From Flagellimonas hymeniacidonis (GTDB taxonomy: Bacteria > Bacteroidota > Bacteroidia > Flavobacteriales > Flavobacteriaceae): a stretch of DNA of 64,000 nucleotides. The DNA is taken from positions 1,755,349-1,819,348 of the forward strand of contig NZ_VRUR01000001.1 in the NCBI RefSeq assembly GCF_008040165.1, in the 5' to 3' direction. Below the pieces are notes generated by a model. The model was given only the letters and a program-made list of their open reading frames with translations. It ran no database searches and was not told the DNA's origin. The translations under genes were made by a program, and so were the position numbers. Below are positions 1 to 8,794 of this stretch, one piece after another; the first letter of the stretch is position 1; each line of letters begins with the position of its first letter.

Positions 1-971
1 ATCAAGGTCTCATTTTCTTCCTGTACTTTTTCCGAATCGTTGTTTTTTAGCAGCTCAAGGGTCAGTTTTTTTAGATCGGTAAGGTCCCCTTTCATGTCAA
101 ATAACACCTTGTAAAGGATTTCCCTTTCATTGCTAAAATCACTTTCCTTTTTAGCCTGTCCTATCACAGCGGGCAAGTTGGTGTTATTGGAGTTAGGCAA
201 ATAACTGTTTAGTGCTGCTGCAGAAATGGATCTGGTTTCCTCCAAAACCGAAATCTGCTCTGCAATATTTCTTAATTGCCTAATATTCCCCGGCCACCTG
301 TACTTTAATAGGAGTTGAACGGCCTGTTCTTCCAACCGGATTGTCGGCATTTTGTACTTCTGACCAAAATCTGACGCAAACTTTCTAAACAACAAATGAA
401 TATCTTCTTGTCGCTCACGTAGTGGAGGAATATTTATTTCCACAGTACTTAGTCTGTAGTACAGATCTTCTCTAAATTTCTCCTTTTTTATGGCTTCAAA
501 CATATTGATGTTTGTTGCCGCGACAATGCGGACATCTGTTTTTTGAACCTGTGAGGATCCTACCTTTAAAAATTCCCCATTTTCCAATACTCGGAGCAAA
601 CGTACTTGGGTTGTAAGGGGCAGTTCGCCTACTTCATCCAAAAAAATAGTACCACCATCGGCTACTTCAAAATACCCACTACGAGTTTGTGTAGCTCCTG
701 TAAATGCTCCTTTTTCATGACCAAAAAGTTCACTGTCTATTGTACCCTCGGGAATGGCTCCGCAATTTACCGCAATGTATTTGGCATGTTTGCGATGGGA
801 TAATGAATGTATGATCTTTGGAATGGCCTCTTTACCTACACCACTTTCACCAGTAACCAAAACCGAAATATCGGTAGGGGCTACCTGAATGGCTTTCTCT
901 ATGGCACGATTCAACTTAACATCGTTACCGATGAGTTCAAATCGCTGTTTTATGGATTGAATATTTTCCAT
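1..971 (-). CDS. Sigma-54-dependent transcriptional activator (3' end missing)
   Basis: The gene runs off the left edge, so only about 323 N-terminal residues are visible. The AAA+ domain begins almost at once (about residue 10), with no receiver, GAF or PAS sensor before it. Visible motifs are Walker A GESGVGKE, the sigma-54 contact loop GAFTGA (as ELFGHEKGAFTGA), Walker B GGTIFLDEVGE and the arginine-rich region LYYRLSTVEI. From the family it should use ATP to remodel RNA polymerase bound by RpoN. The start ATG at 971 lies 4 bases after the miaB stop, so the two genes are probably cotranscribed and coupled. The C-terminal helix-turn-helix would be outside the window. Confidence 0.93.
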   Translation of the reverse strand, partial: MENIQSIKQRFELIGNDVKLNRAIEKAIQVAPTDISVLVTGESGVGKEAIPKIIHSLSHRKHAKYIAVNCGAIPEGTIDSELFGHEKGAFTGATQTRSGYFEVADGGTIFLDEVGELPLTTQVRLLRVLENGEFLKVGSSQVQKTDVRIVAATNINMFEAIKKEKFREDLYYRLSTVEINIPPLRERQEDIHLLFRKFASDFGQKYKMPTIRLEEQAVQLLLKYRWPGNIRQLRNIAEQISVLEETRSISAAALNSYLPNSNNTNLPAVIGQAKKESDFSNEREILYKVLFDMKGDLTDLKKLTLELLKNNDSEKVQEENETL

Positions 972-975
972 ATGC

Positions 976-2439
976 TTAGTTGTTCTTTGAATATTCCACT
1001 GCCTCGCCAATTAGGGTTGCAGAGGTGCATTCATTTATTTTTACATTGACAAAATCACCCACTTTATAATGCTCCTTTGGAAAAACTACAACAGTGTTTT
1101 GAGAATTTCTGCCCATCCAGTGGGCATCTGATTTTTTGGAAACCCCTTCAATCAAAACTTCTTCAGTTTTACCAAGGTGTTGTTGGGTTCTATAAAAACT
1201 ATGTTCCCGTTGAAGGTCTATGATTTCTGTAAGTCTTCTTTTTTTGATTTGTTCAGGAATATCATCATCCAATTTTCTAGCTGCCAGAGTGCCTGGTCGT
1301 TCAGAATAGGCAAACATAAAGCCAAAATCGTACTTCACATATTCCATCAAATTCAAGGTGTCTTGATGGTCCTCTTCGGTTTCAGTTGGGAATCCTGTAA
1401 TCATATCCTGACTAATAGCGCAATCAGGAATGATCTTTCGAATATTATCAATTAATTCAAAATATTCTTCCCGGGTGTGTAACCGATTCATCTCTTTCAA
1501 GATCCTATTGCTACCACTTTGCACGGGTAAATGAATGTAATTGCAGATATTTTCATATTTCGACATGGACTCAATCACATCCAAAGTCATGTCTTGTGGA
1601 TTGGATGTTGAAAAACGAATACGCATTTTAGGCTGGGCCTCGGCGGTCAACTCCAATAATTTTGCAAAATTTACAGAAGTAGCTTTTTGCATTTCTGAAG
1701 CTTTCTCAAAATCTTTTTTCAAACCACCACCATACCATAGGTAGCTGTCCACATTTTGCCCTAAAAGCGTTACTTCTTTAAACCCTCTTTCCCATAAATC
1801 GTTCACTTCCGCTATAATGGATTGCGGGTCTCGGCTTCGTTCACGCCCGCGAGTAAATGGAACTACACAGAAAGTGCACATATTATCGCATCCTCGAGTG
1901 ATGGAAACAAAGGCGGTGACACCATTGGAATTAAGTCTGACTGGAGCAACATCTCCATACGTTTCATCTTTGGAGAGAATCACATTTACGGCATTCCTTC
2001 CCTCATCAATTTCCTGGATAAGATTGGGGAGGTCTTTGTAGGCATCTGGCCCAACTACCATGTCTACAATTTTTTCCTCTTCTAGAAACTTGTTCTTCAA
2101 GCGCTCCGCCATACAACCAAGCACCCCAACCTTCATTCCGGGATTGGTTTTCTTTACGGCGTTGAATTTTTCCAAACGTTTGCGCACAGTGAGCTCTGCC
2201 TTTTCTCGAATGGAACAGGTATTTACCAATACCAAGTCTGCTTCATGAAGTTCTTCCGTTGTATTAAAACCTTCTTTTGCCAAGATAGAGGCAACTATCT
2301 CACTATCGGAAAAGTTCATCTGGCAACCATAACTTTCTATATAAAGTTTTCTAGTGTTCTTCTTATTATTTTCCAAGGTCAAGGTGTTCCCTTGTTGGCT
2401 TTCGTCTATTACCTTCTCAGTGCCTTCGATTTTGCTCAT
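976..2439 (-). CDS. miaB: MiaB, tRNA-2-methylthio-N6-dimethylallyladenosine synthase
   Basis: Radical-SAM methylthiotransferase that adds a methylthio group to i6A37 of tRNAs reading UNN codons. The N-terminal UPF0004 domain has its three cluster cysteines in [22 protein letters not shown] and VLGCMAE. The radical-SAM cluster is [12 protein letters not shown] (CxxxCxxC) near residues 184-191, and a TRAM RNA-binding domain ends the protein. At 487 residues it is about the usual length, with a short charged N-terminal extension of some 30 residues before the first domain. The Bacteroidota promoter at 2457-2488 places the ATG 17 bases downstream of the -7 box, which supports this start. The sigma-54 activator follows directly. 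Confidence 0.97.
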   Translation of the reverse strand: MSKIEGTEKVIDESQQGNTLTLENNKKNTRKLYIESYGCQMNFSDSEIVASILAKEGFNTTEELHEADLVLVNTCSIREKAELTVRKRLEKFNAVKKTNPGMKVGVLGCMAERLKNKFLEEEKIVDMVVGPDAYKDLPNLIQEIDEGRNAVNVILSKDETYGDVAPVRLNSNGVTAFVSITRGCDNMCTFCVVPFTRGRERSRDPQSIIAEVNDLWERGFKEVTLLGQNVDSYLWYGGGLKKDFEKASEMQKATSVNFAKLLELTAEAQPKMRIRFSTSNPQDMTLDVIESMSKYENICNYIHLPVQSGSNRILKEMNRLHTREEYFELIDNIRKIIPDCAISQDMITGFPTETEEDHQDTLNLMEYVKYDFGFMFAYSERPGTLAARKLDDDIPEQIKKRRLTEIIDLQREHSFYRTQQHLGKTEEVLIEGVSKKSDAHWMGRNSQNTVVVFPKEHYKVGDFVNVKINECTSATLIGEAVEYSKNN

Positions 2440-2456
2440 TTTGCTTTTATGGTTTG

Positions 2457-2488
2457 CAAAGATAGTGCATATTCCATTTTAGTGACAA
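2457..2488 (-). promoter_or_regulatory. Bacteroidota-type promoter of miaB
   Basis: On the minus strand there is TTG (2488-2486), a 21-base spacer, then TATCTTTG (2464-2457), which matches TAnnTTTG. It lies 17 bases before the miaB ATG. This is a match to the consensus by eye, not a mapped start site. Confidence 0.6.
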
Positions 2489-2568
2489 TTTGGCAGTATG
2501 ATTTAATACGATATTTGCAAATAATACGGTTATTGTTAATTCCAATTTAAAATTTAACCAACCCAAGT

Positions 2569-3297
2569 ATGAATTTTAGTGCTTTGTCCCAGAAAATAAA
2601 TGAAAACCAATCGATAGATTTTGGTGCTGTTTTTAATAATACCATTGAGTTGTTTAAGAAGGTTTGGTTGCAAGGATTTATTACCATTCTCTTGACTTTT
2701 GTCGCTATTATCCCATTCTATATTCTAATGTATCTACCTATGATTGCATTAGGAATTGCTGATCCAGAAGCTTTTGAAGGACAAGAAATGCCTCCGGCAG
2801 CGGTCATTTTTATGGTTTTGTTTATGCCCATCCTTTTTTTAGGAATAATGACAGTAGCCTTGTGTTTAAATGCGGCTTTTTTAAGAATTTGTAAGCTAAA
2901 CGATTTGGGTGAATCAACATCTGAAGATTACTTTTTTTACCTAAAGAAGAAATACTTGGGTAAAGCTTTGATGTTGTCATTGATCATGCTAGGCCTTTCT
3001 ATTCTTGGAACATTGGCCTGCGGGTTGGGTATTTTTTATTTGATAGTTCCTATGTCTTTGCTCCCTGCTTTTTTAGCATTTGATGAAGAACTCTCTCCTA
3101 TGGAAATAACAAAAGCGAGCTTTGCTTTGGGAAATAAGAATTGGGGGGTAATATTCGGACTTATTTTGGTTATGGGAATCATTGCCCAACTTGGCGTATT
3201 ACTCTGTCTTTTTGGTGTTCTTTTTACTGCAATGCTCGGCAAAATACCTATCTATTTTATTTATAAAGATGCGGTTGGATTTTCTGAGGAGCCATAA
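2569..3297 (+). CDS. Multi-pass membrane protein of unknown function
   Basis: The 242-residue protein has about five hydrophobic segments (around residues 35-60, 82-105, 135-165, 165-180 and 200-230) separated by short polar loops, and no signal peptide. I recognise no catalytic motif. Similar flavobacterial proteins are sometimes labelled beta-carotene 15,15'-monooxygenase, but nothing in this sequence supports that activity. The gene is divergent from miaB and is followed on the same strand by the LVIVD lipoprotein, 81 bases away, without an obvious terminator between them. Confidence 0.8.
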   Translation: MNFSALSQKINENQSIDFGAVFNNTIELFKKVWLQGFITILLTFVAIIPFYILMYLPMIALGIADPEAFEGQEMPPAAVIFMVLFMPILFLGIMTVALCLNAAFLRICKLNDLGESTSEDYFFYLKKKYLGKALMLSLIMLGLSILGTLACGLGIFYLIVPMSLLPAFLAFDEELSPMEITKASFALGNKNWGVIFGLILVMGIIAQLGVLLCLFGVLFTAMLGKIPIYFIYKDAVGFSEEP

Positions 3298-3378
3298 TTT
3301 TTTTCAATACTTCGCGCAACTTTGTTTAAGACTTTCTATCTATTGGGTGTTATTTCATCCAAAAAACTTAAACAAACT

Positions 3379-4632
3379 ATGAAAAAGAAAATCCTATTAA
3401 TTCTAACTGTTGTTGCACTTGGGTTTATATCCTGTGACAACGATAATGATGATGGTTATGCCGAATATTTGGTGGCAAGACCCTTGGTCATGAGCAAAGC
3501 AGAATTCACAAGTAGTGTGGATATCATAGCGCCCCGCCCTATTGACGAATCAGGTAAGGTGTATGCCTATCAAGATTACATTTTTATCAATGATAAATAC
3601 CAAGGTGTTCACGTGATAGACAATAGCAATCCGGAGCAGCCAGTAAAAATTACATTTATTAAGATTCCTGGAAATGTTGATATTTCGGTTAAGGAAAATT
3701 TCCTTTATGCGGACAGTCTAATGGATTTGGTGGTTTTGGATTTATCCAATATAAATGATATTAAACAGGTAAACCGATTGGAAAATGTATTGTACAACAA
3801 TATTTTTTGGCCTTTTGAAGCTGACATCATCGAACACGAAGCTTATGATTACAACACTGAAATCCTTGTGGGTTGGGAAACCGTAACCGAGAGAAGGTTA
3901 ATAGAAGAAGTAGAGCAGAATAGGGGAATTGATATCTTTTTTGAAGATGCCGCCCTTGCCAATGCTGCTGAAAGGGGTTCAACAGGACAAGGAGGCTCCT
4001 TGGCAAGATTTAAAATTGTGGAAGACTATTTATATGCTGTGGACAGTCATAATATAAATGTATTCAACATTTCGGATTTAGAGAATCCAGAGGATTTAGA
4101 AGATGTATATGCTGGCTTCGATATCGAAACTATTTTTAACAGAGGTAACCATCTGTTTTTAGGCAGCATGCGTGGAATGTATATCTATGATATCTCGTCA
4201 CCTGCAACACCAACATTCGTTTCCGAGTTTCAACATGGTACTGCTTGTGACCCCGTGGTGGTTGATGGGGATTATGCTTATGTTACGTTAAGAGGCGGCA
4301 ATGAATGTGGCGCTTTGGAAAGCGGTCTTTTTATTGTTGATATTTCCAATATTGAAGATCCAAAGTTGACCATTGATTATCCAATGGATGAGCCCTATGG
4401 CTTAGGCATTAAGGATGAGAAATTGTTTGTGTGTGATGGCAGCTCCGGTCTTAAGGTCTACGATAAGACCGATGTTGAGAATCTAGTGACGTTAAATCAT
4501 TTTAAAAATATTGTTACGTTTGATGTAATTCCTTTGGAGAATCATTTGATTATGGTTGGGGATGAGGTGCTATATCAGTATGAATACTTAGATGATGAAA
4601 TAAAGCTGATTAGCCAAATAGGACTTAATTAA
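3379..4632 (+). CDS. LVIVD-repeat beta-propeller lipoprotein
   Basis: The protein is predicted to be exported and lipid-anchored: a short signal peptide (MKKKILLILTVVALGFISC) ends in lipobox FIS-C. An upstream in-frame start at 3322 would put 19 residues before this signal, so the ATG at 3379 is preferred. The mature part carries repeated blade-like units built on the pattern 'xVxVIDxSNPxxPVxI' (for example GVHVIDNSNPEQPVKI, MYIYDISSPATPTFV, GLFIVDISNIEDPKLT), typical of LVIVD propellers in Bacteroidota. No enzyme motif is visible, and the ligand is unknown. The Kunitz-like lipoprotein gene starts 1 base after this stop, so the two are very probably cotranscribed. Confidence 0.88.
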   Translation: MKKKILLILTVVALGFISCDNDNDDGYAEYLVARPLVMSKAEFTSSVDIIAPRPIDESGKVYAYQDYIFINDKYQGVHVIDNSNPEQPVKITFIKIPGNVDISVKENFLYADSLMDLVVLDLSNINDIKQVNRLENVLYNNIFWPFEADIIEHEAYDYNTEILVGWETVTERRLIEEVEQNRGIDIFFEDAALANAAERGSTGQGGSLARFKIVEDYLYAVDSHNINVFNISDLENPEDLEDVYAGFDIETIFNRGNHLFLGSMRGMYIYDISSPATPTFVSEFQHGTACDPVVVDGDYAYVTLRGGNECGALESGLFIVDISNIEDPKLTIDYPMDEPYGLGIKDEKLFVCDGSSGLKVYDKTDVENLVTLNHFKNIVTFDVIPLENHLIMVGDEVLYQYEYLDDEIKLISQIGLN

Positions 4633-4633
4633 T

Positions 4634-4885
4634 ATGTTTGGTAATATATTTAAAAGCGCTGGTGTAGTTTTAATCTCAATGTTATTAATTTCCTGTTCGG
4701 ATGATGACAATGAACTACCGTCGGCCTGTCAGCTAGAACCGAATCCAGGCGAATGTTTTGCTGCAATTCCCAGATACTATTTTGACAAAGAAGAGCAAAA
4801 ATGCAAGGAATTCATATGGGGAGGTTGTAATGGGGTCGTACCTTTTGAAACCATGGAAGCCTGTCGGGAGTGCGAAAGTAACTGA
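4634..4885 (+). CDS. Small Kunitz/BPTI-like lipoprotein
   Basis: An 83-residue lipoprotein with lipobox LLIS-C21. The mature part has six cysteines at residues 32, 41, 57, 65, 77 and 80, spaced 8-15-7-11-2; bovine BPTI has 8-15-7-12-3. Other Kunitz landmarks are present: Gly two residues before the second Cys (NPGEC), the RYYFD strand, and F-x-WGGC where BPTI has FVYGGC. The residue after the second Cys, which sets protease specificity in the family (P1), is Phe42, suggesting a chymotrypsin-like target if the domain inhibits at all. It directly follows the LVIVD gene. Fold assignment rests on the pattern; inhibition is inference. Confidence 0.85.
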   Translation: MFGNIFKSAGVVLISMLLISCSDDDNELPSACQLEPNPGECFAAIPRYYFDKEEQKCKEFIWGGCNGVVPFETMEACRECESN

Positions 4886-4932
4886 TCTCCGAACGCAAGA
4901 CAATCAATAAAAATTTGTAGAATAACCTAATG

Positions 4933-4963
4933 AAATATCCTGCTTTTAGCGGGATATTTTTTT
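4933..4963 (+). terminator. Intrinsic terminator after the LVIVD-Kunitz operon
   Basis: Arms AAATATCC (4933-4940) and GGATATTT (4952-4959) pair around a short loop and run into a T tract to 4963. It sits between the Kunitz gene and topA and falls inside the upstream extension of the topA frame, which argues against starting topA there. Confidence 0.75.
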
Positions 4964-5004
4964 GGTATACGTTTTTCAAAAAATTCAAAATCGAAAAATT
5001 CATA

Positions 5005-5012
5005 TACTTTTG
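5005..5012 (+). promoter_or_regulatory. Putative -7 box of topA
   Basis: TACTTTTG matches TAnnTTTG and lies 19 bases before the topA ATG at 5032. I do not see a clean TTG at the expected upstream distance, so only the -7 half is supported. Confidence 0.45.
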
Positions 5013-5031
5013 TTACCTCAAAACCCATTGC

Positions 5032-7515
5032 ATGCCAAAGAATTTAGTTATTGTTGAGTCCCCAGCAAAAGCAAAAACCATAGAACGTTTTTTAGGAAAA
5101 GACTACCAGGTTGAATCAAGTTTTGGACATATTGCAGACCTACCATCCAAAGAACTTGGAGTAGATGTTGAAAACGACTTTAAGCCAAAATATACCATAG
5201 ATAAGGAGAAGAAAGCCTTGGTTAAGAAACTTAAGGATTTAGCCAAAAAAGCAGACACCATATGGTTAGCAAGTGATGAGGATCGTGAGGGGGAGGCTAT
5301 TTCCTGGCATTTGGCAGAAGAGTTGGGATTAGATGCGAGCAGAACCAAGCGTATTGTTTTTAACTCCATTACAAAATCTGCTATTCTAAAGGCTATTGAG
5401 AACCCGAGGGAGATCAACTATAATTTAGTAAATGCCCAACAGGCAAGAAGGGTTTTGGACAGATTGGTGGGATATGAATTGTCTCCCGTACTTTGGAAAA
5501 AAATAAAACCAGGACTATCAGCAGGTAGAGTGCAATCCGTTGCAGTGCGTTTAATTGTGGAACGGGAACGTGAGATAGAAGTCTTCAACCCAGAAGCTTC
5601 TTTTAGAATACGAGCGGAATTTAAAACAACAAACGGAAATGTTTTTTCAGCGAAGCTGAATAAGACCTTTTCGACAAAAGAAGCCGCCGAGGTATTTTTA
5701 AAGCAGAATATCGGCGCAGATTTTTCTGTAGCCAACCTAGATAAAAAGCCAGCTAAAAAATCGCCTGCAGCACCTTTTACAACATCAACATTGCAACAGG
5801 AAGCTTCCAGAAAGCTATATTTTTCTGTGGGAAGAACAATGCAGGTGGCTCAACGCTTGTACGAAGCAGGATTGATTACCTATATGAGAACAGATAGTGT
5901 AAACCTGTCCAATGAAGCATTGAATGCTGCCAAAGACGCTATTGTTCAAAATTACGGAGAGTCTTATAGTAAGGTGAGAAACTATTCCGGAAAATCCAAA
6001 GGTGCCCAAGAAGCTCATGAAGCGGTTCGCCCAACCGATATGAAACTACAATCACCTCAAGTAGAGCGTGATCAGGCCAAGCTTTACGAACTCATTTGGA
6101 AACGTACTTTGGCATCACAGATGAGTGATGCAGAATTGGAAAGAACCAATGTAAAAATAAAAGCGAGCACACATGGTGAAGAATTCTCCGCAAATGGTGA
6201 AGTAGTAAAGTTTGACGGTTTTCTTAAAGTATATTTAGAAGGAACCGATGAAGAGGATAAGACCGAGGAACAGGAAGGAATGCTTCCGGCCATGAATGTT
6301 GGGGAAGCATTGCGCAATACTTTTATAACTGCAACAGAGCGTTTTTCAAGGCCACCATATCGTTATACAGAAGCTTCTTTGGTGAAGAAATTGGAAGAAT
6401 TGGGTATTGGAAGACCATCAACCTATGCACCTACCATTTCCACCATACAAAATAGAGGCTATGTAGAAAAGGGAACTGTGGAAGGAACCGAGCGTAACTA
6501 TGTACAATTGGTTTTGGAATCTGGTCAACTAGCCGAAAAGAAATTATCGGAAATGATTGGCTCGGACAAAGGAAAATTAGTTCCAACGGATATCGGAATG
6601 ATTGTAAATGACTTCTTGGTGAATCATTTTACAACTATTTTGGATTATAATTTCACGGCCAAAGTAGAGGAGAATTTTGATGAGATAGCATCAGGAGATG
6701 AGGATTGGCAAAAAATGATGAAAGAATTCTACAAAGACTTTCACCCTAAGGTATTGGATGTAGAAGAAAACGCTGAGCGCGCCAGTGGAGAACGTGTATT
6801 GGGTACCGACCCAAAATCTGGTAGACAGGTGGCAGCAAGATTAGGCCGTTTTGGACCAATGGTACAGATAGGAACCGTTGACGAAGAGGAAAAACCACTT
6901 TTTGCAAGTCTGTTACCAGAACAATCCATTACTACCATAACCTTTGAACAAGCTATGGAGCTTTTTGAATTGCCAAGAAAGCTCGGAGCTTATGAAGGAG
7001 AGGAAGTGGAAGCCAATGTGGGTCGTTTTGGTCCGTATGTTCGATTTGGTAAAAAGTTCATTTCATTAGCCAAAGGCGAGAGTGCTTTCGATGTTGATAT
7101 GGACAGGGCCATTGAATTGATAAAAGAAAAGCAAAAGGCAGATGCTCCTATAGCACATTATGAGGATAAGGAAGTTACCAAGGGTGTTGGTCGTTTTGGA
7201 CCATTCATTAAATGGGATGGAATGTTCATTAACGTGAACAAAAAATATGATTTTGATAATCTTTCCCAAGCAGACATTATTGAACTTATTGAGGCAAAGA
7301 AAATAAAGGAAGCGGAAAAGTTGGTGCAAGAGTGGCCAGCCGAAAAAATCCGAATTGAAAAAGCAAGATGGGGCAGACATAATATTATAAAAGGAAGAAT
7401 TAAGGTAGAATTGGCCAAAGATGTGGACGCTGCCAAAATATCCTTGGAAGAAGCCCAGGCCCTAATAGAAAAGAAAACACCAAAGAAAAAAACAAAAGCA
7501 AAGGCTAAGAAGTAA
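5032..7515 (+). CDS. topA: DNA topoisomerase I
   Basis: Type IA topoisomerase that relaxes negative supercoils by single-strand cleavage. The N-terminus LVIVESPAKAKTIERFLG is the TOPRIM start, DEDREGEAISWHL supplies the acidic metal site, and ITYMRTDSVNLS holds the catalytic tyrosine. The C-terminal third carries repeated Topo_C units with the motif GRFGP (near residues 605, 665 and 722) instead of zinc ribbons, and the tail is lysine-rich (KKTPKKKTKAKAKK). At 827 residues it is normal for Bacteroidota. The frame is open to 4930, but that extension crosses a terminator and a promoter box, so MPKNLVIVES at 5032 is chosen. The arginase-fold gene starts 1 base after the stop. Confidence 0.97.
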   Translation: MPKNLVIVESPAKAKTIERFLGKDYQVESSFGHIADLPSKELGVDVENDFKPKYTIDKEKKALVKKLKDLAKKADTIWLASDEDREGEAISWHLAEELGLDASRTKRIVFNSITKSAILKAIENPREINYNLVNAQQARRVLDRLVGYELSPVLWKKIKPGLSAGRVQSVAVRLIVEREREIEVFNPEASFRIRAEFKTTNGNVFSAKLNKTFSTKEAAEVFLKQNIGADFSVANLDKKPAKKSPAAPFTTSTLQQEASRKLYFSVGRTMQVAQRLYEAGLITYMRTDSVNLSNEALNAAKDAIVQNYGESYSKVRNYSGKSKGAQEAHEAVRPTDMKLQSPQVERDQAKLYELIWKRTLASQMSDAELERTNVKIKASTHGEEFSANGEVVKFDGFLKVYLEGTDEEDKTEEQEGMLPAMNVGEALRNTFITATERFSRPPYRYTEASLVKKLEELGIGRPSTYAPTISTIQNRGYVEKGTVEGTERNYVQLVLESGQLAEKKLSEMIGSDKGKLVPTDIGMIVNDFLVNHFTTILDYNFTAKVEENFDEIASGDEDWQKMMKEFYKDFHPKVLDVEENAERASGERVLGTDPKSGRQVAARLGRFGPMVQIGTVDEEEKPLFASLLPEQSITTITFEQAMELFELPRKLGAYEGEEVEANVGRFGPYVRFGKKFISLAKGESAFDVDMDRAIELIKEKQKADAPIAHYEDKEVTKGVGRFGPFIKWDGMFINVNKKYDFDNLSQADIIELIEAKKIKEAEKLVQEWPAEKIRIEKARWGRHNIIKGRIKVELAKDVDAAKISLEEAQALIEKKTPKKKTKAKAKK

Positions 7516-7516
7516 T

Positions 7517-8674
7517 ATGGCATTCGATTTTTTAGTCCCTATAAAGGACAAAGTCTTGGCATTTTCAGAATTGCTCCCCCCACAAGCCCTGGGCAAAAAT
7601 ATTTTTAAGCATACAGAGAAAAAAGGATTGCCCGTTTTTGCAAACGCTACTGTTGCTATTTTTGGGGTACTAGAGTCCAGAAATGCATTTGAAAAGAAAC
7701 CAGAGCAGTTGGATGTTGATGAAATTCGCATTCAATTGTATCGGTTAATGACGGGTAACTGGAATTCCACAATTCTGGATATTGGAGATGTTGAAGAAGG
7801 AAATACGGTGGAGGACACCTATTTTGTAGTCAAGGAAATTGTTGCAGGTCTTTTAGAGGAAAATATTATACCTATTGTAATAGGAGCGACCCAAGATATC
7901 ACCTTTCCCACCTATAGAGCTTTTGACAAGATTAGAAATATGGTGAATCTAGTCTCAATAGATAGCCGTTTCGATTTTGGGGAAGATGAAGAATTGATTT
8001 CCTCCAATTCATATATGAGCAGAATCATTACGGACAAACCCAATAATCTTTTTAATTTTTCCAATATTGGATATCAAAGTTATTTTAACGCCCAAGAGGA
8101 AATAGATTTAATGGAACGTCTTTTCTTTGATGCATATCGATTAGGAGATGTTGCCGCCAATATATCATTGGCCGAACCGATATTGAGAAGTTCTCATATT
8201 GTGAGTTTAGATCTAAGAGCAATTCGCGCTAGCGAAATGGGAATGTCAAAAAACTTTTCCCCCAACGGATTTACAGGAAGAGAAATCTGTGCCATAGCGA
8301 GATATGCTGGAATAAGTGATAAAGTTTCATTGTTTGGGATTTATGAAGGGGAGAATTCGCATCAAGCTTTTCAAATGGTGGCCCAGATTATATGGTACTT
8401 TATAGAAGGTATTAGTTTTAGGGTAAAAGAATTTCCAAGTTCCAAGAGTGAAGACTTTACTAAGTTCACAGTGCCTACAGATACAGAAGAACTAATATTC
8501 TACAAGAGCCATGTCACCGAACGTTGGTGGGTGGAAGTTCCATCAATTTTACCCGAACATACTAAAACAAATTCAGTGGCGTTATTACCTTGCACCGAGG
8601 AAGACTATCTGGATGCGTGCAACCAGAAGATTCCAGAAAGGTGGTTCAAGGCCTACAGAAAGGGCTTTAACTAA
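7517..8674 (+). CDS. Arginase/formimidoylglutamase-fold protein with degenerate metal site
   Basis: The 385-residue protein follows the ureohydrolase layout, but the manganese ligands are mostly altered. Where arginases have GG(D/H)H it has GATQD (about residue 123); DAHxD appears as DSRFD (about 149), keeping both Asp but losing His; and SxDxDxxDP appears as SLDLRAI (about 230), keeping the first Asp only. Hydrolysis of arginine, agmatine or formimidoylglutamate is therefore unlikely. The C-terminus is longer than in arginases (VTERWWVEVP, RWFKAYRKGFN). It sits 1 base after topA and 120 bases before gldK. A structural or regulatory role linked to these neighbours is inference only. Confidence 0.8.
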   Translation: MAFDFLVPIKDKVLAFSELLPPQALGKNIFKHTEKKGLPVFANATVAIFGVLESRNAFEKKPEQLDVDEIRIQLYRLMTGNWNSTILDIGDVEEGNTVEDTYFVVKEIVAGLLEENIIPIVIGATQDITFPTYRAFDKIRNMVNLVSIDSRFDFGEDEELISSNSYMSRIITDKPNNLFNFSNIGYQSYFNAQEEIDLMERLFFDAYRLGDVAANISLAEPILRSSHIVSLDLRAIRASEMGMSKNFSPNGFTGREICAIARYAGISDKVSLFGIYEGENSHQAFQMVAQIIWYFIEGISFRVKEFPSSKSEDFTKFTVPTDTEELIFYKSHVTERWWVEVPSILPEHTKTNSVALLPCTEEDYLDACNQKIPERWFKAYRKGFN

Positions 8675-8794
8675 ACAAATTAAATTTTAAGCATAAATTG
8701 ATTTTGCACAATAATTTATTCAAAAAACAGTTTTGAGAATAATGAATTTGTGTTACACAGTTTATAATCTTAAATCGAAAATTTAACCTAAAGT

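Noticed and set aside
1822..2085. Plus-strand frames opposite miaB
   Set aside because: They are shadows of the strongly conserved miaB reading frame.
4930..5031. 34-residue N-terminal extension of topA
   Set aside because: It crosses an intrinsic terminator and a promoter box; the standard topoisomerase start MPKNLVIVES begins at 5032.
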